From Alphaproteobacteria bacterium (lineage in GTDB: Bacteria > Pseudomonadota > Alphaproteobacteria > CAAGCB01 > CAG-977), in assembly GCA_021639925.1 (NCBI GenBank), contig JAJXEL010000091.1:1-8645 (forward strand): a stretch of 8,645 nt of DNA, given 5' to 3'. Both the position numbers and the translations under genes were made by a program. Shown here piece after piece: positions 1 to 5,836 of this stretch (position 1 is its first letter; the number at the start of each line of letters is the position of its first letter). The notes below the pieces were generated by a model. It was not told the DNA's origin and searched no databases. It worked only from the letters and a program-made list of their open reading frames with translations.

Positions 1-915
1 GTCCATGAATTCAAAAGAAATCGGGTGCAGGCCGTCAATTAAAATCTGGTGTCCCGCTTCGTGCAGCAAATCGCGGGCTACCAGATAATTTTGCGTGTTC
101 TGGATAATGTCCATCAGCTGAACTTCGACGATAATCGACATATCTTCGGGCATTTCTGCCAGGAACTGTTCAAAAACCGGCGTAAAGATTGTCGAGATGT
201 TCAAATTCAAAGAAATATTTTTCGGCGTATGCGCAAACAATTCCTTGAAAATGCCCAGCATTCTTTTGTCCAGCGTTTCGCTGAGGTGCTGGAAAAGCCA
301 GCGGTTGGATAAAACGTTTACGTCGGGGGCGATCGCTTTTTTCAGATCTGCCATTGACGTAAAATATTCCAAAAACAGCGAAGATATGCCGCCTTCGGGA
401 GTAATTTGAACGGCTTCCTGCCGGCGGATAATTTTTAAAATGTTAAATCCCTGAATATTACGCAGGATTGCGTCCAGGTGTTCGGGGGCCAGCGGAATTT
501 CTTTTTTTTGAAATTGTTGGTTTTCAACGGCGGCCTGGCGTTCTTTGGCATAAGCCATGACCGTATCGAAATCGCGGTTTAAGGGATAGATTCGTATAAA
601 ATCATTAGGATTGGCCGCGGCAAAAGAATCGGATTGAAATATCCGCCGGACAGACGAAACCGTATCGGTCAAAGATTGCGGCAGAATATTTTGTCCGACG
701 ACAATGATGTCGTTATTGGATAAAACGAACAGCCCGGACTGCGATTTGATAATCAGTTCGTTCAACGCGCCGAGTGTCATCTGAACGTGGTTTTGCGTGC
801 GGTTTGCCGGATTCAGTGCGGATATTTTGACAAGAAGAGCCGTTGATCCCGCTTTCATCGGTTCAATACGTTTAAGTTTGTCAAGAAGCTGTTGTTCCGC
901 TTTGCCCGCGCTCAC
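1..915 (-). CDS. Degenerate GGDEF-EAL-like protein, C-terminus cut by window edge
   Basis: The frame is open for 305 codons from a GTG at 913-915 to the left edge. The GTG is supported by an AAAGGA ribosome binding site six bases upstream, and an in-frame stop at 958-960 limits the N-terminus. No signal peptide or membrane segment is visible, so it is probably cytosolic. Residues about 24-95 have a strand-helix-strand pattern resembling a worn GGDEF domain: LFVLSNNDIIVV (62-73) sits where the GGDEF hairpin would be, reading NNDII. Residues about 157-305 resemble an EAL domain: a W206 helix region, LNLNIS (236-241) for the usual VNLS with N239, VEVQL (263-267) for the usual ExTE with E264, and ILIDGL (291-296) for the usual DDFG with D294. 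The EAL signature itself is not recognisable (FLEYF at 181-185), so phosphodiesterase activity is unlikely. I infer a c-di-GMP sensor or scaffold without catalysis. It starts 37 nt after the lipoprotein stop, so the two are probably co-transcribed. Family assignment is by eye and the missing C-terminus limits it. Confidence 0.75.
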   Translation of the reverse strand, partial: MSAGKAEQQLLDKLKRIEPMKAGSTALLVKISALNPANRTQNHVQMTLGALNELIIKSQSGLFVLSNNDIIVVGQNILPQSLTDTVSSVRRIFQSDSFAAANPNDFIRIYPLNRDFDTVMAYAKERQAAVENQQFQKKEIPLAPEHLDAILRNIQGFNILKIIRRQEAVQITPEGGISSLFLEYFTSMADLKKAIAPDVNVLSNRWLFQHLSETLDKRMLGIFKELFAHTPKNISLNLNISTIFTPVFEQFLAEMPEDMSIIVEVQLMDIIQNTQNYLVARDLLHEAGHQILIDGLHPISFEFMD

Positions 916-952
916 AAAAAATCCTTTCCCTCCCGTTTTTCCGGGGAATATT

Positions 953-2089
953 TTATTTCAAGTACAGATGGACTTCCGTTGTTTGAATGGAAGCGCTTTT
1001 TGTTTTCGAAGAATAAATGCGGTTTTCCGGCAGTCCCATCGAAATCAGGGAATTACGGACGGCATCGGCGTTTTTGGCGGCTTCGGTTTCGCCGGATTTC
1101 GCGTTGGCCGGGCTGACGGCGACAATTTCAAAGTTTGTGTTCGGACGCTTGTCCAAAGCGGCTTTGACGGCCTTGTACAAAGACTGTTCATAGGCGACGT
1201 TTTTTTTGTTGAATCTGATAACCATCAACGGCCTGCGTCCGGCCAGATCCGCATCAGGCAGATAGGCCGCCGCGGACAGCAAAGCCGGCGCCGCAGGAAC
1301 CGAAACGGCAGCCTGCGGTCTGGCATTCATTGTGCTGCCGTTCTGAATGTCCGTGCCCAGCATATTGATGTTCTGGCTTTCCGTGCTGAAATATTGCTGT
1401 TGGCGGGCGATCTGGGCGGAAACATCCGAACTCAGACGATTCAAAGAAACAACCGTTTGGTTTGCCTGGTCTTCCAGCGCTTTTAAATTTTCGTGATCAA
1501 TTTCCATCGCGCCGGGGATCAGGAACGTTTCGCCGATCGTATCCAGCAGAGAATTCAATTCGTTTTTGGTGCGGATTATTTCGCTGGACAGCTTGGCTGT
1601 TTCAGACATGTTTTTATCCGACCCCGTCAACAAAGCGGAGGCCTGTTTCCACATTTCCGTCAATTCGGGGTTTCCCGGCGTTGTTCCGATCTGCAGACGG
1701 GCATGAATACGGGCGACATATTCATAATACTGGCGAGATTCTTCGGCGTTTTTGTTTTTCAATTCGCGGAAGACTTCCGTATTTTTTCTGATATTTTCCT
1801 GAATCTGTTGCAGCTTTGTTTCGATCGCAGCGACTTTTTTGCTGACTTCGGAAACGATCTGCGTGTTGGCGGTATAGGCGGAATCCTGAGGCTTTACGGT
1901 TTTAGCCCGCGGTGTTTCGGCTGCTTTTTCCTCAGTTTTTTTTGCTGCCGGTTTTGTCTGTCCGGCTTCAGAGGACTGCATTGCGAAATCATCGGCGAAG
2001 TAATCGTCGGAATAAGGATCTGAAGACGACGCGCAGCCTGCAAAAGTCAGTAACGCGGCTGCCAGGGAGAGTCTTTTAAGAATGGACAT
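953..2089 (-). CDS. OmpA-like coiled-coil lipoprotein
   Basis: 378 residues. The N-terminus MSILKRLSLAAALLTFAGC is a lipoprotein signal with a weak lipobox (FAG-C19), followed by an acidic then Lys/Ala/Pro-rich linker (20-72). Residues about 75-135 and 160-240 are heptad-rich and probably coiled coil. The C-terminal 90 residues (about 288-378) follow the OmpA-like fold: a strand at LMVIRF, a helix, a strand at FEIVAVS, then a helix NADAVRNSLISMGLPENRI and a final strand TEVHLYL. The Asp and Arg that normally bind diaminopimelate in OmpA domains are not seen: the region reads SPANAKSG and NADAV where TD..G and RA..V are usual. It may therefore bind a protein rather than peptidoglycan. Predicted site is the outer membrane, periplasmic side. 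ATG at 2087-2089 has only a distant AAGG (11 nt). It leads the operon with the downstream degenerate GGDEF-EAL-like gene. An OmpA-type lipoprotein (DotK/IcmN) is known in Dot/Icm secretion, but this one is much longer and I see no specific match. Confidence 0.85.
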   Translation of the reverse strand: MSILKRLSLAAALLTFAGCASSSDPYSDDYFADDFAMQSSEAGQTKPAAKKTEEKAAETPRAKTVKPQDSAYTANTQIVSEVSKKVAAIETKLQQIQENIRKNTEVFRELKNKNAEESRQYYEYVARIHARLQIGTTPGNPELTEMWKQASALLTGSDKNMSETAKLSSEIIRTKNELNSLLDTIGETFLIPGAMEIDHENLKALEDQANQTVVSLNRLSSDVSAQIARQQQYFSTESQNINMLGTDIQNGSTMNARPQAAVSVPAAPALLSAAAYLPDADLAGRRPLMVIRFNKKNVAYEQSLYKAVKAALDKRPNTNFEIVAVSPANAKSGETEAAKNADAVRNSLISMGLPENRIYSSKTKSASIQTTEVHLYLK

Positions 2090-2172
2090 GGTTTCGAATA
2101 CCTTAAAAAGTTAAGAAAACTGCGCAATTTTCCAGCCGGTCTTTTATTTTTATAAAAAACGGCACTTTTTAG

Positions 2173-2200
2173 AATGTACCGAGAAATAGCGCTTTTGCAA
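2173..2200 (-). promoter_or_regulatory. Candidate promoter for the lipoprotein operon
   Basis: On the minus strand, TTGCAA (2195-2200) and TACATT (2173-2178) are separated by 16 bp, about 85 nt upstream of the lipoprotein ATG. The -35 matches the usual TTGACA at four of six positions and the -10 matches TATAAT at four of six. The surrounding 2090-2290 stretch is AT-rich and holds no gene, only two similar AT-rich palindromic tracts around 2150-2160 and 2231-2247. The call rests on spacing and consensus only. Confidence 0.35.
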
Positions 2201-2249
2201 GAAATTTTATTATAAAATGAATTTGTTGTCGTTTTTTATAAAAAAACTC

Positions 2250-2278
2250 TTGCAAGGATACTTTCATCGTCGTATATA
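2250..2278 (+). promoter_or_regulatory. Promoter of tRNA-Arg
   Basis: TTGCAA (2250-2255) and TATATA (2273-2278) are separated by the ideal 17 bp, placing a start site near 2285, about 6 nt before the mature tRNA end. The -35 lies within the 8-bp palindrome CTTGCAAG (2249-2256). Position, spacing and the lack of any other upstream gene on this strand make it the obvious promoter for the tRNA. Confidence 0.7.
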
Positions 2279-2290
2279 GGATTTGCTTAA

Positions 2291-2367
2291 GCGCCCATAG
2301 CTCAACTGGATAGAGCATCTGACTACGGATCAGAAGGCTGAGAGTTCGAATCTTTCTGGGCGCGCCA
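2291..2367 (+). tRNA. tRNA-Arg (anticodon ACG)
   Basis: A complete cloverleaf can be folded by eye. The acceptor stem GCGCCCA pairs with TGGGCGC. The D arm is GCTC/GAGC. The anticodon stem TCTGA/TCAGA closes the loop CTACGGA with anticodon ACG. The variable region is AGGCT, and the T stem GAGAG/CTTTC (one G-U pair) closes the loop TTCGAAT. The discriminator base is G and CCA is encoded (2365-2367). ACG would be read as ICG after deamination and decodes CGU, CGC and CGA arginine codons. It is transcribed alone: it has its own promoter and an immediate terminator. Its 3' part is echoed in the tandem repeat downstream. Confidence 0.96.
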
Positions 2368-2406
2368 AAAACCAACCCCCCGTTTTTTAACGGGGGGTTG
2401 GTTTTT
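2368..2406 (+). terminator. Rho-independent terminator after tRNA-Arg
   Basis: A perfect 17-bp stem (2368-2384 with 2389-2405) with a TTTT loop (2385-2388) begins directly after the tRNA CCA. Its core is six consecutive G-C pairs, and the 3' arm ends in a T5 run (2402-2406). The opposite strand also ends in a T run, so the hairpin could stop transcription in both directions. It separates the tRNA from the repeat block. Confidence 0.93.
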
Positions 2407-2407
2407 G

Positions 2408-2522
2408 TTGCAAGCCCAAAGATTTGAACTCTCGGGAGAGTTCGGCGACCGTAAGGGAGCGACGCCGACAGGCGGCCCCTTTAGGGGTGAGCGTAAGCGA
2501 ACAACCTTTCTGGGCGCGGTGA
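2408..2522. repeat. Tandem repeat copy 1 (tRNA-derived element)
   Basis: First copy of a 115/113-bp direct repeat; its first 103 nt (2408-2510) are identical to 2523-2625. The left end (2421-2433) is the reverse complement of the tRNA-Arg T arm (2340-2352) with one mismatch. It is followed by a 7-bp hairpin, GAACTCT and AGAGTTC around a CGGG loop (2426-2443), whose right arm again matches the tRNA (GAGAGTTCG at 2436-2444). The middle has small self-complementary pieces, including CCCC-TTTA-GGGG (2476-2487) and two GTAA-loop mini-stems. The right end, CTTTCTGGGCGCG (2506-2518), equals 13 nt of the tRNA 3' part (2352-2364). No credible coding sequence is present. It may be a short non-autonomous mobile or structured-RNA element that uses tRNA ends; no known family is recognised. 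Confidence 0.9.
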
Positions 2523-2635
2523 TTGCAAGCCCAAAGATTTGAACTCTCGGGAGAGTTCGGCGACCGTAAGGGAGCGACGCCGACAGGCGGCCCCTTTAGG
2601 GGTGAGCGTAAGCGAACAACCTTTCCGGACGCGCG
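2523..2635. repeat. Tandem repeat copy 2 (tRNA-derived element)
   Basis: Second copy, identical to copy 1 over its first 103 nt. After that the right end differs: CTTTCCGGACGCG (2621-2633) instead of CTTTCTGGGCGCG, two substitutions, and the 3' tail is 2 nt shorter. The identity up to exactly this point suggests recent duplication or homogenisation, with the terminal tRNA-like segment coming from a different site or having drifted. It lies between the tRNA terminator and the DUF1090 gene promoter. Confidence 0.9.
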
Positions 2636-2650
2636 TTGCAAGCCCAAAGA
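2636..2650. repeat. Truncated third repeat start
   Basis: The 15 nt TTGCAAGCCCAAAGA repeat the start of copies 1 and 2 exactly, then diverge. It marks the right boundary of the repeat block, either the remnant of a third copy or a flanking direct repeat. The remaining bases to 2685 show nothing recognisable. Confidence 0.7.
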
Positions 2651-2685
2651 AGAAAACGGCGCCGGTTTTTCATACTATGTTGATC

Positions 2686-2714
2686 TTTACAAATTTTTCT
2701 TTCGATTCGACAAT
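2686..2714 (+). promoter_or_regulatory. Candidate promoter for DUF1090-msrAB operon
   Basis: TTTACA (2686-2691) and GACAAT (2709-2714) are 17 bp apart, matching the -35 and -10 consensus at five and four of six positions. A start near 2721 would give a leader of about 19 nt ending in the AAAGGA ribosome binding site at 2728-2733. It is the best candidate between the repeat block and the gene. Confidence 0.45.
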
Positions 2715-2739
2715 ACGCTTTTTACCGAAAGGAACGGCC

Positions 2740-3102
2740 ATGAAAACACTTATTGCGACAATATTGTTTTTTATAGCGGCGGCGAATCAGGCGCAGGCGG
2801 AAACATGCGCTGAAAAAAAATCGAAGATTCAACTGCAAATCCAACAAGCGCAGGCGAATCAGGAGCTGTTTAAAATCCGCGGGCTTGAAAAAGCGTTGCG
2901 GGGAGTGGAAGAAAACTGTTCCGATGAAAATCTGGCGGAAAAACACCAGGCGAAAATTCGCGATAAACAGGCCGACGTTGCCAAAGCCGAAGCGGATTTA
3001 AAACAGGCGGAAAGAAAACAAGACGCAGAAAAGATCAGGAAAAAATCCGAAAAGCTGGAAATAAAAAAGCTGGAATTGCAAGATACCATAAGGGATTTTT
3101 AA
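2740..3102 (+). CDS. Small exported DUF1090 (YqjC-like) protein
   Basis: 120 residues. The ATG at 2740 is chosen because AAAGGA (2728-2733) lies six bases upstream and because a clear signal peptide follows, MKTLIATILFFIAAANQAQA, with cleavage expected after A20. The open frame extends further 5' into the repeat block, but that part has no ribosome site and no protein character. The mature part matches the pattern of the DUF1090 family (E. coli YqjC): ETCAEKKSKIQLQI, then GLEKALRGVEENCSDENL with two cysteines (C23, C60) that could form a disulfide. From about residue 63 to 118 comes a long charged Ala/Lys/Glu helix, probably coiled coil. Predicted location is the periplasm. The function of the family is not established to my knowledge. 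Its stop is two bases before the msrAB start, and the msrAB ribosome site lies inside its last codons, so the two are translationally linked. Confidence 0.88.
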   Translation: MKTLIATILFFIAAANQAQAETCAEKKSKIQLQIQQAQANQELFKIRGLEKALRGVEENCSDENLAEKHQAKIRDKQADVAKAEADLKQAERKQDAEKIRKKSEKLEIKKLELQDTIRDF

Positions 3103-3104
3103 AA

Positions 3105-3977
3105 ATGAAAAGACAAAAAGCCTTTTTTGCCGGCGGTTGTTTTTGGGGAATCCAGGCGTTGTTTGATTCTGTCCCCGGCGTATTGGCGACTCGCGCCGGT
3201 TATATGGGCGGACAAACCGAAAATCCTGATTATCGTTCGGTTTGTTCCGGCCAAACCGGACATGCCGAAACTGTGGAAATCGAATACGACGCCGAAAAAG
3301 CGCGTTACGATTCTCTGCTGGATTTGTTTTTTGCCGCGCATGATCCGACCAGCCTGAACAAACAGGGGCCGGACGTCGGAACTCAATACCGGTCTGCGGT
3401 CTTTTTTACGGACGAAGGTCAAAAGCGGGCGGCTTTGAAAAAAGCGGACGAACTGACAAAAGCCTGTGTTTATCAAAAACCGATTGTCACACAAATTTTG
3501 CCGGCGGGAACATTTTATCCGGCTGAGGAATATCATCAGAAATATTTTGAAAAAAATCATCAAACGCCGGCATGCCATGTTTCTTTTGTTCCGCGCCGGT
3601 CCGTTGACGAACAGGATCTGCGCCGGCGGCTGACGGCGGACCAGTATGCCGTGCTGCGCCGGGGACAGACGGAAGCGCCGTTCAGCGGACAGTATTTCCG
3701 CAAAACGGCGGACGGGACCTATTGCTGCGCTGCCTGCGGCAATCCGGTATTTTCGTCGGAAAGCCAGTTTGACAGTTCCTGCGGCTGGCCGAGCTTTGAT
3801 AAAGCCATTGGCGGCAGCACGCGGTTAAGGCCGGATTTGTCGTATAATATGATTCGCAGCGAAGTCGTCTGCGCGCAATGCGGATCTCATCTGGGGCATT
3901 TGTTTAATGACGGGCCGACGCGGACAGGGCAGCGTTTCTGCATCAATTCCGCGGCGATGGATCTGAAAAAATCATAA
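3105..3977 (+). CDS. msrAB: Bifunctional methionine sulfoxide reductase MsrA-MsrB
   Basis: 290 residues, cytoplasmic (no signal peptide). Residues 1-160 are MsrA, which reduces the S epimer of methionine sulfoxide: GGCFWG (10-15) carries the catalytic Cys12, with the family motifs GYMGG, YRSVCSGQTGHAE (43-55), the glutamate and tyrosines of the active site, and EEYHQKY (141-147). Residues about 166-288 are MsrB, which reduces the R epimer: zinc cysteines C208/C211 and C256/C259 in two CxxC pairs, DSSCGWPSF (223-231) with the probable resolving C226, HLGHLF, and RFCINS with catalytic C279. The length suits an A-B fusion without an extra thioredoxin domain; reducing power would come from thioredoxin. 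The ATG at 3105 has AAGGGA (3090-3095) upstream, overlapping the end of the DUF1090 gene. It is the last gene of a two-gene operon, stopped by the 3976-4001 hairpin. All key cysteines are present, so it should be active. Confidence 0.97.
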   Translation: MKRQKAFFAGGCFWGIQALFDSVPGVLATRAGYMGGQTENPDYRSVCSGQTGHAETVEIEYDAEKARYDSLLDLFFAAHDPTSLNKQGPDVGTQYRSAVFFTDEGQKRAALKKADELTKACVYQKPIVTQILPAGTFYPAEEYHQKYFEKNHQTPACHVSFVPRRSVDEQDLRRRLTADQYAVLRRGQTEAPFSGQYFRKTADGTYCCAACGNPVFSSESQFDSSCGWPSFDKAIGGSTRLRPDLSYNMIRSEVVCAQCGSHLGHLFNDGPTRTGQRFCINSAAMDLKKS

Positions 3978-4001
3978 AAAAGCCTCTTTCGAGGCTTTTT
4001 T
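3976..4001. terminator. Bidirectional terminator between msrAB and the ATPase gene
   Basis: An 11-bp stem (3976-3986 with 3991-4001) around a TTTC loop, with A6 on the left and T6 on the right. The core is GCCTC/GAGGC. The left arm begins within the msrAB stop codon, and the ATPase stop codon on the other strand is two bases from the right arm. It can serve both convergent genes. Confidence 0.92.
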
Positions 4002-4003
4002 CT

Positions 4004-4969
4004 TTAAGCTTCCGGTTCGCGGAACAAGGGTTTTCCCTGGAACATACGCGCTGATTGCGATTCCATCAAAGTCCCCAGCGCAATCTGACGGTCCCTGATG
4101 CTGATACGCAGCTGATCCGCCGCTGTCGGATCAGGGTTGGCAAAAACAAAGCGCACTTCGGGAAACATTGTTTTAATCCCCTGCAATTTCTGGTGAATAA
4201 CCCCCAGAATGCCGCGTCCCAGCAGGTCGGCGGCCAGTTCTTCGCTTAAATCCGCGCTCATGGCGTACTTAATGACGGAGTTCAGCGCGTCTTCCACGCT
4301 GTTGGCGTGAATAGTCGATAACACAAGGTGGCCTGACGTCGCCGCGCGCAAAATCTGGCTGGCGCAGTCGGGCGTGCGGATTTCGCCGACCAGAATGTAT
4401 CTGGGGCGGCAGCGCAGAGCCGATTTCAAAGATTCGCCCCAGTCATTGTTATCCGGTTCCGTTTGTTTGCACATGCCCAGCCCGCCGCGTTTGGATTGGT
4501 AAATACCGTCCAGCGGCATTTCGGGCGGATCTTCAATCGTATAGGCATAGCCGCCTTCGCGTTCCAAAAACTTGCGCATCAAGCAGGAAATAGACGTTGT
4601 TTTTCCTGCGCCGGTCGGCCCGGCCCATAAAATCAATCCGGATTCGCGGTTCAAAGAAATTAAATGATTCGTAACGGCTTCCGGCAGGCCCAGCCGGACG
4701 ACGTCCGGCGTTTTGCGCGGCATGCGCCGGGCGGAATACATGATGCCCGTCAATGTCGCAACGCGTTCGACGCGGTACATTGTGGAACCGTAAGCCATAG
4801 AATAACTGGATCGTCCCGTGTAGGCCCTTTCCAAAGCCTGATGGAATTCTTCCGCGTCGTCCACCTCCAGTACTTTTAACCCGAAACGGGTTTCTCCGTC
4901 ATGAACATACAAAGTATGGTCGGGGGTGTACCAGATATCTGAAAAAAGTTGTTCGTCAATTGTTGCCAT
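4004..4969 (-). CDS. PilT/DotB-type secretion ATPase
   Basis: 321 residues of the type II/IV secretion (VirB11/PilT/GspE) hexameric ATPase superfamily. An N-terminal domain of about 110 residues precedes the motor domain: Walker A GPTGAGKTT (117-125), Asp box YTIEDPPE (143-150), Walker B YILVGEIRTP (191-200) with E196, and His box LSTIHANS (217-224). All motor motifs are intact, so ATP hydrolysis is expected. The N-terminal SDIWYTPDHTLYVHDGETR segment resembles the start of DotB/TraJ and PilT proteins, which power Dot/Icm-type or conjugative type IV secretion and pilus retraction. It lacks the tetracysteine motif of GspE/PilB. An unusual stretch (151-176, KRGGLGMCKQTEP) follows the Asp box. 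No other secretion or pilus gene lies next to it in the window, so its partner machine is elsewhere. The ATG at 4967-4969 has a weak GGA about nine bases upstream. DotB-like is my best guess; a PilT-like retraction motor remains possible. Confidence 0.9.
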   Translation of the reverse strand: MATIDEQLFSDIWYTPDHTLYVHDGETRFGLKVLEVDDAEEFHQALERAYTGRSSYSMAYGSTMYRVERVATLTGIMYSARRMPRKTPDVVRLGLPEAVTNHLISLNRESGLILWAGPTGAGKTTSISCLMRKFLEREGGYAYTIEDPPEMPLDGIYQSKRGGLGMCKQTEPDNNDWGESLKSALRCRPRYILVGEIRTPDCASQILRAATSGHLVLSTIHANSVEDALNSVIKYAMSADLSEELAADLLGRGILGVIHQKLQGIKTMFPEVRFVFANPDPTAADQLRISIRDRQIALGTLMESQSARMFQGKPLFREPEA

Positions 4970-4996
4970 AATTTAAATCCACTAAAAGATTTTAGA

Positions 4997-5026
4997 AATA
5001 TAAATCAAAAATCTTGAAAGATGCAA
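4997..5026 (-). promoter_or_regulatory. Candidate promoter of the ATPase gene
   Basis: On the minus strand TTGCAT (5021-5026) is followed after 17 or 18 bp by TTATAT or TATATT (4998-5003 or 4997-5002). The start site would be about 20 nt before the ATG. The -10 lies within an 8-bp inverted repeat (AAGATTTT at 4986-4993 with AAAATCTT at 5008-5015) that could be an operator. It implies that the ATPase is transcribed separately from znuCB, although read-through from znuB cannot be excluded because no terminator is seen in 4970-5032. Confidence 0.5.
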
Positions 5027-5032
5027 GAAAGT

Positions 5033-5836
5033 TTACATGATTATTTTGTTACGGCGGTGTAACAGACAACACAGCAGAAATAAAAAAGCGCAGATGACTT
5101 CCATTGACGGGGCGGCGGGCGTATCAAAATAAATTGAACAGGCCAACCCGGCGATAACGCAGAACAGGCCGATGAAAGATCCTCCGGCAGCCATTTCTTC
5201 GGGCGTTTTCGCAAAAAAACGGGCGGTCGCCGGCGGAATGATTAACAGGGCGGACACCAGCAGCAGCCCTGTTGTTTTCAATGCCAGCGCCACAAATAAA
5301 GCCGTTACGGCCATAAAAACGGCGGATTGGACTGCCGTTGAAACGTTTTCGCTTTGGGCGACGTCCGGCATGACGGCGGCGAAAATTTGTTTTTTCCAGT
5401 TAAAAAACAATAGCACGGCGCACAGACTGCCGGTGACGGCGATAAAAAATAAATCGTTGTTTGTTACCGACAGAACGTCTCCGAATAAGTAAGCCGTCAG
5501 ATCCGTTCTGATTCCCGGCAGACAGGACAAGCCGATAATTCCCAGACATAAAGCCGTCTGCCCGATAATCAGCAGCAACAGATCCATGCCGATGATAAAC
5601 CTGTCTGACACTTTCGCCAGCAGCAGAGCCGTTAAACACACAATAACGGCGACCCCTGCATTTTGTCCGATTCCCAACCCGATCCCCAATAAAACGCCGG
5701 CCAAAGCCGAATGGGACAGCGTATCGCTGAAGTAAGCCATGCGCCGCCAGATAATCAGACAGCCGACCGGACCGGCCAGCACGGCCATTGCGGCGGCGGC
5801 GATTAATCCGCGCAAAACAAAAGGTTCAGTCCACAT
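5033..5836 (-). CDS. znuB: Zinc ABC transporter permease ZnuB
   Basis: 267 residues, almost entirely hydrophobic with about eight membrane helices, as expected for the ABC-3 permease family that carries zinc or manganese. The family signature SDTLSHSALAGVLLG follows the second helix, and ALKTTGLLLVSALLIIPPATAR in the second half is typical of the region contacting the ATPase. I start it at the ATG 5834-5836 (MWTEPFVLRG), which overlaps the end of znuC by 11 nt. The frame stays open for 68 more codons upstream, but these run inside znuC and read as non-membrane, non-homologous sequence. The overlap implies translational coupling with znuC. It forms the inner-membrane channel and receives zinc from ZnuA. 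Zinc rather than manganese is inferred from the His-rich tail of the partner ATPase and from the ZnuA sequence. Confidence 0.95.
   Translation of the reverse strand: MWTEPFVLRGLIAAAAMAVLAGPVGCLIIWRRMAYFSDTLSHSALAGVLLGIGLGIGQNAGVAVIVCLTALLLAKVSDRFIIGMDLLLLIIGQTALCLGIIGLSCLPGIRTDLTAYLFGDVLSVTNNDLFFIAVTGSLCAVLLFFNWKKQIFAAVMPDVAQSENVSTAVQSAVFMAVTALFVALALKTTGLLLVSALLIIPPATARFFAKTPEEMAAGGSFIGLFCVIAGLACSIYFDTPAAPSMEVICAFLFLLCCLLHRRNKIIM

Noticed and set aside
797..2023. Long plus-strand open frames opposite the lipoprotein gene
   Set aside because: They are antisense shadows rich in Arg, Phe and Cys without domains or ribosome sites; the minus-strand gene has a signal sequence and a recognisable C-terminal domain.
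2352..2518. Integrated element between tRNA attachment sites
   Set aside because: The 13-nt match to the tRNA end at 2506-2518 could look like an att site, but only about 140 bp lie between, with no integrase in the window; the repeat explanation covers it.
2387..2647. Minus-strand open frame of 86 codons across the repeat block
   Set aside because: It reads through tandem repeats whose 115-nt period shifts the frame between copies, has no ribosome site, and its peptides are translations of the repeat, not a protein.
2408..2650. CRISPR array
   Set aside because: The repeat unit is about 114 bp, the copies are adjacent without unique spacers, and no cas gene is present.
2539..2739. N-terminal extension of the DUF1090 gene into the repeat block
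   Set aside because: The ATG at 2740 has a good ribosome site and is followed by a signal peptide; the upstream part is repeat-derived.
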